64,000 nt of DNA, from contig JBAIAC010000276.1 in assembly GCA_037349315.1 (NCBI GenBank), positions 62,001 through 126,000 of the forward strand. Direction: 5' to 3'. Source of the DNA: Chelydra serpentina. Taxonomy: Eukaryota; Chordata; Testudines; Chelydridae. The position numbers and the translations under genes are program-made. Positions 1 through 14,249 of this stretch are shown one piece after another; the first letter of the stretch is position 1, and every line of letters begins with the position of its first letter. The notes beneath the pieces were generated by a model. It saw only the letters and a list, made by a program, of their open reading frames with translations. It was not told where the DNA came from and did no database searches.

Positions 1-172
1 GATCTGAGATTTAACTAGAAAAAGAAGAAGGCCTCAGGGTGCCAGATGGAGGAACAGGCTGGGGCTAGGGCTGCTAAGGGGAGCCAGAGTAGCAAGTTTT
101 CTGTATTGTTTCCCGCCCTCTTTTTCTTGACTAGTTTCTCTTCTGCACGAAATTTGCCCTTTTAGCATGTGA

Positions 173-245
173 GCCTGGCTAGCTCAGTTGGTCGAGCATC
201 AGACTTTTAATCTGAAGGTCCAGGGTTCAAGTCCCTGGTCAAGTG
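173..245 (+). tRNA. tRNA-Lys (anticodon TTT)
   Basis: A 73-nt cloverleaf with anticodon loop CTTTTAA and T-arm CAGGG-TTCAAGT-CCCTG. The acceptor stem GCCTGGC/GTCAAGT has one mismatch (C3-A70) plus G-T pairs. The D-loop carries an extra C (GTCGAG). No T-run terminator is seen close downstream. It may be slightly decayed. Confidence 0.8.
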
Positions 246-555
246 TAAAAAGCATCATATTCTCCAAAAGGCAGTTCTTCAGTACCTTCCCTTACGCTAG
301 TTTCTTCCTTTCAGGACTTGGGCTTTCCTAGGAAGGGCCATGTTCTGCCTGTGACTGACGGGGCAACTTTCTCACATGCACTGGCCTCACAGTCTGGAGG
401 AAGGAAGGCTTCTGGGTCTGGGTTTTCTGTGCGCACAGAGCCAGACCCCTCCAGGTCTGCAAGTTTTGAGGGAAATGGGAAACGTCTGTACTCTGGAATT
501 TGCAGGTCTTGTCTTGGGCCATCAAATGGAACAGTTCAAGGTTTAGCTTGAGGCT

Positions 556-629
556 GGCACCATGGCTTAGCTGGCTAAAGCACCTGTCTAGTAAACAGGA
601 GATCCTGGGTTCAACTTCCAGTGGTGCCT
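556..629 (+). tRNA. tRNA-Thr (anticodon AGT)
   Basis: A 74-nt tRNA with a perfectly paired acceptor GGCACCA/TGGTGCC, anticodon loop CTAGTAA and discriminator T. The T-stem CTGGG/TCCAG has one weak pair. A Pol III T-run lies at 638-641, nine bases downstream. Confidence 0.88.
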
Positions 630-888
630 TATAGAACTTTTGTCTCCTCTCATCACATTTCCCTGTGTCTTTCAAGGAAACAGAAGAGGCCTCCCTTGGC
701 AATCCAAGTAACTGCTTGCTAAGGAAAAGGCTTCTTGGAAGAGGAGCATTAGAAAGAATCAAATCACGAGTCTGGAGCTGATGAAGAGGCTGCTGTGACC
801 GGCATTGGCAAGGCGGCGGCTTCCACTGCAATTGCTGCAACACGAGAGCCTGTGCCACACGTCCTTGTGATGCGCTGGGGATGTCTAC

Positions 889-1084
889 TGTTGTGTATTT
901 GGTTGTTGTGGTAATAGCACCTTGTTGTTACTATGGCAACTGAGTTAGATTATTAGGGGATAGCCCAGCCAGTTTTGGTTGGTTTGGTTAGTTCAGTGTG
1001 TGAAAATAAATGGCTTCTTCCATGGCTCTCAGCTCTCTGTGTCTTAAATGATTTCTTCCTACACCTGCTGCCCAAGGATACAAC
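889..1084 (+). repeat. 5' LTR of truncated Ty3/gypsy element (copy 1)
   Basis: Starts TGTTGTGTATTTGG and ends near GGATACAAC. It is almost identical to the LTRs at 52485-52678 and 56494-56684. An AATAAA signal lies inside it. A primer-binding-site-like TGGCGATGAGGACGGG follows within a few bases. The insertion interrupts the A1 duplicate; the paralogue near 26957 is the empty site. Confidence 0.85.
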
Positions 1085-1699
1085 GAAGTGGCGATGAGGA
1101 CGGGATCCCTGTGCTGCCCCAGCAACAGAGGGAAGTAGAAGTCAAGGTAAAAAGAAAGAAAAACCCCCTGTCAAAATCTTCTAGCTGTTGGAAGGGGGTG
1201 AGAACTGGCTTGTTCGGCACGGACTGTGAAACCTGAAACTAAACCCACGGCTACACTTACAGGGCCACTGGAACCCTTTGAGGAGAACATAGTGCAATGG
1301 CACGTGTGTACTGAGCGTTTGGAGCTTTTTGTGATTGCCAACGACATTACAGAAGAGAAGAAGGTGTCAATATTCTTAAGTGTTGTGGGGGCTAAAACCT
1401 ACTCCCTGCGACGCAGCTCACTACACCCTGTTAACCCTGAGACCAAATCTTACAGTGACATTGTGGGAATCCTGGGGTCCCATTTCCCCCCAAACCACTG
1501 GTAACTGCTGAAAGATATAGCGGGTTCCGCAAAAGAGACCAAAAAGAAGATGAACCAGTTGTACAATTTGTAGCAACTTTAAAAAGGCTTGCGGAACACT
1601 GTGACTGTAAGGAGATGTTAAATGACGCCCTGCGTGACAGGTTCGTGTGTGGTCTGCACAGTGACGCTATACGGAAGCGCCTATTGACAGAGGTTCAGC
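1085..1699 (+). pseudogene. Truncated gypsy gag remnant
   Basis: This stretch is homologous to the gag start of the longer element at 52.5-53.3 kb. It reads as a charged leader, then a retrotransposon gag-like domain beginning around 1226. One C is missing in the C-run near 1490 compared with the other copy, which breaks the frame. Homology stops abruptly near 1699, where sequence belonging to the tRNA-Phe duplicon begins, so the rest of the element was lost by recombination. No functional product is expected. Confidence 0.8.
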
Positions 1700-1856
1700 T
1701 TAAAGAGCAAGAGAAGACAGAAAGCTCACATGGGCCCACTGGGCACACAAGCCCACGCTGCTTTTCCCTGCCGGGGAGTGTGAAATAAGGGACTCGTGGC
1801 AGGTAAAGCCACTGCTGCGCGTCCAGAAAACAGCCCAGCCCTGCGCCCACAGAGCT

Positions 1857-1929
1857 GGGTGAAGCCTGGGGGTGAACTAAGGATCTCTAGATCTTCAGTC
1901 TAATGCTCTCCTGACTGAGCTACTTCAGC
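1857..1929 (-). tRNA. tRNA-Phe (anticodon GAA), decayed
   Basis: On the minus strand, 73 nt with anticodon stem-loop AGA-CTGAAGA-TCT and D-arm GCTCAGTCAGGAGAGC. The T-loop reads TTCACCC rather than TTCAATC, and the acceptor GCTGAAG/CTTCACC has a mismatch. It is probably a pseudogene copy of the Phe unit also found at 28827, 48202, 49873 and 59020. Confidence 0.7.
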
Positions 1930-2057
1930 ACATACAAGGGCCCTCTTTAGGCTGCTGCTTCTCTGTCTGGGATGTTTCTATCAGTCCTGGCACACAAGAA
2001 GGACGTCATTGCGAGAGGCCCAGGAGGGCCTGATGAATTCTTGCCGGCCTCACTCAG

Positions 2058-2517
2058 CCTGGCAACTGCTGGCCTGGGCCCCTCCCCTGCAAAGGTGCCG
2101 GCTGAAGGGGTTGGGGAACAAAGGGATCAGGTGATCTCCTGGCCCAGGAAGGAGACAAAGGCAGAGGTGGGGCTGGAGAGTTCAGAGCTGGCTGGGCACA
2201 TGGAGAGGTCCAGATGGGCTCTGGCCTCCCCACCCCCCAAGATGGACCTGACTGAGGGGTCCTGTTCTCTGTACCTACAAGCTCTGGTTTAGACCCTGTT
2301 CCTGTTGTGTAATAAACCTTCTGTTTTACTGGCTGGCTGAGAGGGCCCTCTGGCTTCCCCAGGAGCCTCACCCGGGTGGACTCGCTGCGGTGAAGAAGGG
2401 GGAAGCTGGGGAAGCTTCTTGCCCTGGAGACAGTTGGCTGAGCGAGGAGGCTCCTCCAGAGTCCTGACTGGCTTCGTAGGGAGCAGTTCCAGAGAATGGC
2501 CCGGGGACTCTGTGACA
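2058..2517 (+). repeat. 5'-truncated ERV-type LTR fragment
   Basis: This matches the 3' two thirds of the LTR at 18005-18711. It contains the AATAAA signal (taataaacc near 2312) and ends TGTGACA. About 30 bases after the 'ctgagag' motif are deleted relative to the other copy. It is fused at its 5' edge to Phe-duplicon sequence, so it is a recombination product. Confidence 0.7.
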
Positions 2518-3209
2518 GGGGCATCGACAGAGCGGTGACTGGGGAGCCCAGGGCTGGGACACCAGGGGCTGCGGGTCGGGAGTGAGGGGCACCAGCAGAG
2601 CAGTGACTGGGGAGCTCAGCCCCTTACAGCCCCTCCCCCTCACACTGACACCTCCATGGACCCTCCCCCTCACAGCCCCTCCCCTTCACACACAGAGGGG
2701 CTTGTTCGCTGGGGTCTGACATTACAAACCCAGGGGGGAGGTTTCTGAGGATTTACTCCCTGAGCCCCTCCCCCTCTCACCGCTCCCCTGAGTGCAGAGG
2801 GGCTGGGCTCAGGCAGCCAGTTTCACCCAGGGATTTCCCAGCCCAGGCCCCCGAGTCTCCTCTGCCCGTATCTACCAGTGACACTGCGCGTGGGCGGCGG
2901 CTACAAGGGGCTCGGGGAGGCTGAACCTCCCCAAACGGGGCAAGAAATGCTGGTGGGACGCACCCCCGTTAGAGGGGGGCTGGGCCGCTGCCTTGGGACA
3001 GACCCTCCCAAGGAGTGGGGGAGCCACCGGCACTCAGACCTCACGCACAGGCCTGGCTCTCGCCTTCAGCCCAGGCAGCCAGAGGGGCCGGGGAGCTCCC
3101 TGGCAGTCCGACCCCTCAGCCACCTCTTGCCTCATGGCCTCGGGTCCTGGCGCTCTGCTGGTCGCCCCCTCGCTTGCAGGCCCAGAGCAAAAAGAAACAA
3201 GCACCTGCC
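2518..3209. other. LTR-flank duplicate; no gene seen
   Basis: Parts of this stretch (2518-2700 and from about 2990) repeat 18712-18900 and 18900-19120. The piece from 2700 to 2990 is absent from the other copy. It contains short CCCCTC-rich direct repeats. The open frames here are GC-driven and have no recognisable domain. Confidence 0.5.
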
Positions 3210-3281
3210 TAGCAGAGGATGGTTTCGATCCATCAACCTCTGGGTTATGGGCCCAGCTCGCCGCCGCTGCGCCACTCTGCT
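3210..3281 (-). tRNA. Initiator tRNA-Met (CAT)
   Basis: 72 nt, starting AGCAGAGTGGCGCAG and ending CCTCTGCTA. The anticodon loop is CCCATAA with the GGG/CCC pairs in the anticodon stem that typify initiator tRNA. The acceptor pairs fully. A minus-strand T-run (A3189-3193 on plus) lies downstream. A few D-arm and variable-loop changes distinguish it from the copy at 19120. Confidence 0.9.
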
Positions 3282-3922
3282 GGGTCTCTGCCTCCAGCAT
3301 CCAGCCCCCAGCCTCCAGCATCCACACTAGTGCCTTGCGAGCGCTGGCGCTGGCCAGCAGAGATCTCAGCCACAATGCCCCAGATGGGCAAACGCTGTGG
3401 GCTCCTGAAGCCTCTGCCCCCCTATGGATCTGGGCTTTTGTTCTTCCCTTGCTCTTTCTCAGCAAGGGGAAGGAAAGAAGCTCTCCTTCAAGCTGGAGTC
3501 ACAAGGGCGAGGTAAGGATGACTTCCTGGGAGCCGGCTCCAGTTCTTTGCTCTACCAGCCGACCCACCTGGGCTTACATCCCATGACCTAGTGGATGTAA
3601 GGCCCCAGGCAGTTTTTGCCTCAGTGTAGCTTGTTGGGATCAAACCTCTCCCCAACCTGGAGCTGATGAACATTCCTGGCTGGAGGGACACACACTCCAA
3701 CGACTCAAAAGGAAAAGAGTTGATAGAAAAAAATCACAGGACTGACCCCAAAGAAGGGTGAGCAGCAAAAGGCAGAAGCAGGCAACTCCTCTGCGGGAGC
3801 TGAGAGACCACGGTGAACATGGTGCAAAGGTCGCTATGTGGGAATTCACAATTGTGATTTTTTAAAAAAAACAAACAAACAATCTTTGGCCAGCCGGAAT
3901 CGAGGCATTTATTACACTTCTC
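3282..3922. other. Duplicon flank and 3' region of the zinc-finger gene
   Basis: 3282 to about 3560 repeats 19192-19475. From about 3570 to 3922 lies the 3' side of the minus-strand zinc-finger exon, presumably 3' UTR. No other gene is seen. Confidence 0.4.
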
Positions 3923-4725
3923 TCATACGTGGATTTTCTGATGTCTAATAAGGCTTGAGCGAAAACTGAAGCGTTTCCCGCACTCAGCGCATGTGTAGGG
4001 CATCGCTCCTGTGTGGAGTTTCTGATGTGACATGAGGGCCGAGCTATAACTGAAGCATTCCCCACACTCAGCGCATGTGTAGGGCGTCTCTCCGCTGTGG
4101 ATTCTCTGATATGTGATCAGGGCAGAGCTCTGCTTAAAACTCTTCCCACACTCAGCGCATGTGTAGGGCGTCTCTCCGCTGTGGATTCTCTGATATGTGA
4201 TCAGGGCAGAGTTCTGCTTAAAACTCTTCCCACACTCAGCGCATGTGTAGGGTGTCTCTCCGGTGTGGATTCTCTGATATGTGATCAGGGCAGAGTTCTG
4301 CTTAAAACTCTTCCCACACTCAGCGCATGTGTAGGGCGTCTCTCCGGTGTGGATTCTACGATGTGTGATGAGGACTGAGTTATAACTGAAGCTTTTCCCA
4401 CACTCAGAGCACGTGTAGGGTTTGTCACTTGTGTGGATTCTCTCATGTCTGATAAGGTGTGAGCTCCAATTGAAGCGTTTCCCACACTCATGGCATGTGT
4501 AGCGTGTCTCTTCCGAGTTGATTCTCTCGTGTGTAATAAGGTCTGAGACGCTACTGACGTTTTCCTCTGGCCTCTGCTGACTCTCACAGGCTTTTTCTTT
4601 TTCTGGGAGTGCACAACTCCCGGAAACATTCCCTTTGGATCTTCCTGATAACGTTCCATGTGGTTCTACTTGCTCAGCATTTTCCTGCTGGGGTGTCCCC
4701 TCGTTGTCACTCCCCATCCCAACAC
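3923..4725 (-). CDS. KRAB-ZNF gene, terminal exon with seven C2H2 zinc fingers
   Basis: This is the last exon of a KRAB zinc-finger transcription-factor gene, expected to bind DNA in the nucleus. The splice acceptor CTCCCATCAG precedes 4725. A spacer follows with the typical [20 protein letters not shown] stretch. Then come seven fingers at 28-residue spacing, ending at a stop at 3923. Fingers 1, 2, 6 and 7 have the full C2H2 set. Fingers 3, 4 and 5 are near-identical and read ALITYQRIH, so the first zinc-binding His is Tyr in all three. A degenerate finger remnant ([12 protein letters not shown]) precedes finger 1. Linkers are TGETP, TSDKP and TGAMP instead of TGEKP. Its frame needs one carried base, which the KRAB-B exon upstream does not supply. 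I cannot name the gene; it is one of the lineage-expanded ZNF family. Confidence 0.85.
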
Positions 4726-5141
4726 CTGATGGGAGACAGAGAGAATCCAGACACAGGTCACTCCCTGCACCAGAGAGAAAAGCAATCTCAGAGAGAGGAA
4801 TGGAAAAAGGTGTAAACAAACCAAAATATGTGCGGGAGAGACCAAACCTATCAGGAGCTGATTTTCCCCAAACCCTTCCCCAGAGGAGAGAGAGGAAGGG
4901 ATCAATTTTGGGTCTGCATCTCACCAGAACTCTCAGGGGAAAGCGAGATTGGTGAGGGATCTGCTGCCAACTGTCAGTCAGGATAGGTGGGAAGCCATGA
5001 GTGACATCTGCCTAATGATTCCACATCTGCAGGGAACAATCCTGAACTTGGAAAGCTCACAACTTGGAGAGTCTTGGTAGGGCATCCCAAATGTTTCCTG
5101 TATTCACGGACAGTTTTTAGTTGGTTTACCCAATTCCTCAC
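4726..5141 (-). other. Intron 3 of the KRAB-ZNF gene
   Basis: This lies between the KRAB-B donor (GTGAGG, read at 5141-5136) and the zinc-finger acceptor at 4726. No other feature is seen. Confidence 0.6.
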
Positions 5142-5253
5142 CTGTGCAGGCAGCTCTCGGGAGCTCCTTTCTTAGAGCTCCGGAGGTCTGGGACCCACGG
5201 CTCTTCCTCTCGTTCCAGCTGCGAGATCACATCAGGTGTGGAAACTGGAAACC
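5142..5253 (-). CDS. KRAB-ZNF gene, KRAB-B exon
   Basis: Encodes a KRAB B-box ([20 protein letters not shown] followed by VPDLRSS). A TTCAGCAG acceptor (a NAGNAG choice) and a GTGAGG donor flank it. It is 112 nt long. Entering with one carried base from KRAB-A, it leaves two bases, whereas the zinc-finger frame needs one. The predicted splice product is therefore out of frame in the final exon. A two-base deletion after RSSKK would explain this, judged from the usual form of this exon in related genes as I recall it (inference). Confidence 0.8.
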
Positions 5254-9673
<4,420 letters not shown>

Positions 9674-9751
9674 CTGAACTGGCTCCTCTGCAGCCATGTC
9701 TCTCCCCTGTCCCATGGGAGGACAGGATGAACTGGAGCAAAACACGGACAT
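9674..9751 (-). CDS. KRAB-ZNF gene, first coding exon
   Basis: Starts MSVFCSSSSCPPMGQGRDM and continues AAEEPVQ, then a GTAGGG donor. It leaves phase 0, which matches the start of the KRAB-A exon. Translation may start at the first Met or at MAAEEPVQ. The paralogue at 15492-15572 has the same organisation on the other strand. Confidence 0.75.
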
Positions 9752-11075
9752 TATTCTGCAGCCTGGCAGGGTGAGAAGGGCAGGTGTGGAGGTTTCAGAA
9801 CAGGCTTAAAATAATTTCACAGCACGATTGCCCCAGGCTTTTTCCCTGCAGACAGACACCCTAGAGTCTGCCATGCTGAGAAAATGCTCGATCTCTTTAT
9901 TACAGTGGAGACCTGGCCACTCCTGCCAGGCTAAACCCACAGAGACATTTTAAACCTCTTTTCTCCCTCCCCCCATTCTATAACAAAGCATCTGAACACA
10001 ATGCTAGAAAAAAGCAGAGCCAAAGTATTTACTGTGGGGGACTCCCTTGGACACTGACCCCACGGCAGCCACACCCCAGTAGGGGGGATATGGAGTCAGG
10101 AACTGGGTTTTCCTCTGTTTGAGCCTCATCTTTTCCACAGGAAAATTATTTTACCTAGGGTGCAGTAATACATCTGTCTGGGCAGATTCGAGATCTGGAA
10201 ATCTCTCTCAAAACTCTTCTCTCCCATGGCTCCTTTCAGTCTCTCTTTCTCCTTTTCCCTGTCCCCTCTCCCTGCCCGTCTGGTAGGAAAGTCCCATTCC
10301 TGGGTTGTTTGCTCCCCCAAGGCTGGATTTGCTCCTGCAATTGCTAATGGGACGAGAAATGAGGGGGGAAGGGGTCTGTTTGAGTAGAGTCATTTTAAGG
10401 CCAGATCCCAGCATTCTCCCCTCATTTCTTCTAGTTACCTGGAATCTCTGGCTCAGAATTTAGTATTAACAGGGCTCAGGGCTGCCCGAGGGGGCTGGTG
10501 CCAGCTGGAGAAAGTCATCACCTGGGCCGGGCAGAGAAGAAGGTTTAATTAAGGTCACTTCCCAGCACAGACCCCGCTGGGGGAGCAGCAGCTGCTAAGC
10601 CTGGTCGCCCAGATCACGATGGAGGCTGCAGCGTCTGACCCAGGAAGCTGAACCCCCAGCAGAGAGGGACAGGGCGTTGGAGCAGCCTTCCCTCCTTGAG
10701 CTCTCTGGGGGGAGCAGCTAATGAGAGCCCCTCCTCACAGGGGGAATTGCTGATCTCATTTGCCCCACTGTCCATCTGGAGTCACTCCTCGTCTGTCCAG
10801 GCAGTGACTCTGGATTAACAGTGGTGTCCGTGACACCAGGTTTCAGGAAGAACGAGTCCAGAGCGCTGTGGGAGAGACGGTTGTGGGGCAGAGCGAACCC
10901 CCTTCCCCCCTCCCGCACCACCAGATCTAAGACAAGGACTCGGGGGATGAATTTTCCCAATGGAACCGGACGTTTCCGTAGTTTTCCAGAGGGGAGAAAA
11001 GCAGAATCGGTGATGTCACATTCCCAGCCCCCCAGCCAGGGGCCCCAGACACCCCGAGAGCCCAGCCCCTAGCCA
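9752..11075. repeat. Arm of large inverted duplication (left)
   Basis: The sequence upstream of the first coding exon is the reverse complement, diverged, of 14270-15491. Examples are the aagctgaacccc block near 10650 against 14640, and the gaattttcccaatgg block near 10948 against 14331. It probably holds 5' UTR or intron of the KRAB-ZNF gene. No other gene is seen. Confidence 0.7.
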
Positions 11076-11620
11076 GGGGCCCCTGACCCCCCCCCCCAGA
11101 GCCCAGACCCCCCCCCCAGAGCCCCAGCCAGAGGCCCCAGACCCCCCCAGAGCCCAGACCCTGAGCCAGGGGCCCCAGACCCCCCCCCCCCAGAGCCCAG
11201 ACCCCCCCCCAGAGCCCCAGCCAGAGGCCCCAGACCCCCCCAGAGCCCAGACCCCGAGCCAGGGGCCCCAGACCCCCCCCAGACTCCCAGCCAGGGGCCC
11301 CAGACCCCCCCAGAGCCCAGACCCCCAGCCAGGGGCCCCAGACCCCCCCCAGAGCCCAGACCCCCAGCCAGGGACCCCAGACCCGCCCAGAGCCCAGCCC
11401 CCCAGCCAGGGGCCCCCAAACCCCCCCAGAGCCCAGCCCCCAGCCAGGGGCCCCAGACCCCCCCAGAGCCCAGACCCCGAGCCAGGGACCCCAGACCCCC
11501 CCCAGAGCCCAGACCCCGAGCCAGGGGCCCCAGACCCCCCCCCCAGAGCCCAGACCCCCAGCCAGGGGCCCCAGACCCCCCCAGAGCCCAGACCCCCAGC
11601 CAGGGGCCCCCCAGAGATTC
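11076..11620. repeat. C-rich minisatellite
   Basis: About a dozen degenerate tandem units of roughly 40 bp, built from agcccagacccc, agccaggggccccag and long C runs. The minus strand is G-rich with many GGGG runs and could form G-quadruplexes. Long open frames here (WGPWLGVWALGG-type repeats) follow from composition and are not taken as genes. Confidence 0.85.
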
Positions 11621-11824
11621 CCTGGGACCGAGTCCCCAGAGTCCCTGGCCAGTGACCCCAGAGCCCCCCCGAGCCCCACCCCCCCTAGTGAGAACCGCCC
11701 ATGGGGGGAGGGGGAGACAATGGGGCGCGGGGGGGAGGGGCAGAGACCTGCTCAGGGGTTGGGGGGGGGACACCCTAGGTGCGGCTCGTGGCTCCCCAGG
11801 GAGCAGCAGTAGCGGGAGGAGCTC

Positions 11825-12060
11825 TGCATCTGCGCATGCGCATGCGCGACCCCCCCCCCCCCCCAGATCTGCGCATGCCCAGCGGCGGGAGATACAAACC
11901 GCTCCAACGGCCGCGAACGAGCCAGGCAGAGCCGCAGCGCCCCGCGCGCGTTCGGAGCCCGGCTCGTCCGCCCCCTGCCTGACGTCACTTCCGGTCCCGG
12001 GAGAGTCAGGAACTACATCTCCCAGCCTGCCTCGGGGCCGCTGGGGGAGCACGTGCCCCC
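11825..12060. promoter_or_regulatory. GC-rich promoter-like block
   Basis: CpG-dense sequence with two overlapping NRF1-type sites (TGCGCATGCGCATGCGC, 11831-11847), another GCGCATGCC, a perfect CRE TGACGTCA (11980-11987) overlapping an ETS site ACTTCCGG (11986-11993), and a ZNF143-like ACTACATCTCCCAG (12012-12025). It lies between the two divergent KRAB-ZNF copies, so it could drive either or both. The transcription start is not determinable here. Confidence 0.55.
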
Positions 12061-12299
12061 CATGGGCACTGCCCGGGCCCCGGTGTCCCCAGCCCACCTG
12101 CTGCCCCCAAACTGCCCCACCAGCCCATCCCCCACTGCTGCCCCCTTCCCCTGGGCCAGGGTCCCTCCCGCCCCCCCCTCTGAGAGCAGCTCCCCAAAGG
12201 GCTCCCCGCTGCCCTGTGACTGGGGGGGGGCACTTTGTGTTCATGTGTTGGACAGTCCCGTAAAATCCAGTCACAGCCCCCCCCTTTCCCTCTAGTTAT

Positions 12300-12770
12300 T
12301 TAATAGCAACAGGAAATCCCCCCAGATCTTGGTGTTTCTCTCCTGTGATCAAATATGTAATTTGTGACACATTCTCTGCAAATCTCAAAGATTGATATAA
12401 AATACCCTAAATACTTGCCCCACTTCTCTCTACTTGTCTATTTCTAAGTGAATATGCCCTGAGATTTTCCCCTGTCGCTCTCATTATAAAATACTAAAAC
12501 AATCAGATTTACACCTTTTCTCAGATTCTTAAATATAAATATGGATATAAAATGTTGCCCATTTCCTCTCTCTTCATGTATCAAATATTGATGTGAAACA
12601 CTCAGATTTTACCTCCTATCAACCACTGATATAAAATCCCTCTGATTTTCCACTTTCCTGTCTATAATTTGCAAAAATGGATCCAAAATCCCTCAGATTT
12701 CCACCCTTTCTCTTTAATTTCTGAACATTGATCTCAAATCTCAGGATTTCTTTCTTTCAACCTCATTATC
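12300..12770. repeat. AT-rich degenerate tandem repeat
   Basis: Recurring cores of the type 'tattgatataaaat ccctcagattttcacc' spaced about 55-65 bases apart, at least seven times. It is much more AT-rich than its neighbours. Confidence 0.6.
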
Positions 12771-14249
12771 AAATGTCAGTTACAAATCCTTTTGTGTTTG
12801 GGGCTGTTCCCCATGTTTCTAAATCCCAGCAAATTCTCCTTCCTTGGAGGGAACCTGTTGCTCTGAGTCGTTCTCCATCTTGGATGTTGCAGGGGGTTAA
12901 ATTTTGCAGTGATCATCTTTCTCCTCTCTCTCCTTTCAGAATCATTTCTTCCCCCCCCCCTTTCTCTCTGTTAAACTGTTTGCCAATGAAAGAGACCAGC
13001 CACCTATTTAATACACCTCAAACCCAGAGGCCACCCCCTGTTTGGGGATAAATGGCCCACACCTGGTAACAGGAGAGTTGGCTGGACCTTTTTCTTTTCT
13101 CCGTCTGGCACAGGATGAGGAGGTCATTCTGAGGGCAGCGTGGGTCCAGAAGTATCGCAAACCCCATGACAAATGGCCTCCATGAGGGGTTGCTTCCCGC
13201 AGTGCTAAGATGCAGCCACCTCTGGGGTGGATCCATGGTGGCCGTTATTTGCTAGTGACAGGCCATGGACATTTCTTACCTGTTTTGGGCTTCCAGGCCT
13301 TTCCATTCTCCTGTTTAAAGAAGCGTCCCCCAGGGCTCCCTCTGCCTGTGTCAGGCCAGCAGGGGGCGGTGATAACTGGTAACCCACTTATCACACACTG
13401 TGGGGTAACACTGTTGCTGGGGGCAAGGGGTGTCGCCTGTGTGGGGAGATTGCAGCTGGAGCTGAAGGGGCATTGTGGTGGGGGGAGGTGTGTGGGTGAC
13501 TGGGCAGGGGGCACCCTAGTCAGGTTGGTGGCTCTGGAGGTTTGGGGTTTCGGGGGATGGTTCTGATGTGCCCAGCCCTGAGGCGATGGGGCCTGGAGGT
13601 GGGTATCGCTGGGGCCTGGTGGCTGCAGAACAGCGGGGTGCACATCTCTTGGGGTGCCGGGACAGGGCGCTAGAGGGTGCCTGGTGCTGTGCCAAGGGCT
13701 CTGTTTGGGCTTCCCCCGCTGGCTCCTGGGATCGTTGCCATGCCCAGTGCACAGAGCGGGGCAGGGGGTGGATCTCTGGCGCTAGGTCAGGGGATGCCGG
13801 GCAAGCAGCGTGAGGGGTCCCACTGTAAAGCATCAGGGGATCCCAGGCAAATGGCAGGGCAGATCCTACTGGAGGGCAGGCGGAGGTCCTAGGAAGGCAG
13901 TGGGAGAATCCCAGGTAGGCAGTGAGGGACTGAGTTCCCAGGGGGCGGTCCGTTGGGGGGGTGTCCCTAGCTGCTGGGGGCTCTTCTTGGGGGGAACCCT
14001 TTGGGATTCCCAACCTGGCAGTGATGGTCTGGTGGGGATTCCCGGGCCGGTGGGGCTTTGAGGGGTATCTGGGGTTCCTGGCCAGGGATTCTGGGGGCCG
14101 AGTCCCAGGGATTATCTGGTGGACCCTGGCTGGGGGCTATGGGGAGTGCTACTAACCATGGTCCTTCTCTCTGATCTACGTGTGCCAATGTCCTGGCTCC
14201 AAGCACTGCCCGGCATTCCCCGGCCACCTCCAGTCACTGTGATAACTTT
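12771..14249. other. Spacer between the inverted KRAB arms; no gene seen
   Basis: Unique to moderately repetitive. From about 13560 to 14110 it becomes G-rich with loosely repeated 'gggatcccaggcaggcagtg' phrases. No exon or tRNA is seen. Confidence 0.4.
13356..13369 (+). promoter_or_regulatory. CTCF-like core motif
   Basis: CCAGCAGGGGGCGG is close to the CTCF core. A single motif is weak evidence. Confidence 0.3.

Larger units (their letters stand above)
1..888. repeat. Segmental duplicate (copy A1) carrying tRNA-Lys and tRNA-Thr
   Basis: This block is a direct near-copy of 26071-26957. Both begin with the same gatctgagatttaactag start, carry a Lys then a Thr tRNA in the same order and spacing, and end with the same ggggatgtct sequence. 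The copies differ by scattered substitutions and small indels. Here the block is interrupted at 889 by a gypsy LTR. Apart from the two tRNAs it holds no gene that I can see. Confidence 0.85.

Noticed and set aside
3161..3180. CTCF-like site in the iMet unit flank
   Set aside because: The match to the core is poor on both strands.
4097..4378. Plus-strand open frame opposite the zinc-finger exon
   Set aside because: Antisense shadow of the repeated fingers.
10927..12274. 250- and 401-codon open frames over the C-rich minisatellite (WGPWLGVWALGG-type repeats)
   Set aside because: Low-complexity GC-driven frames with no splice or domain support.
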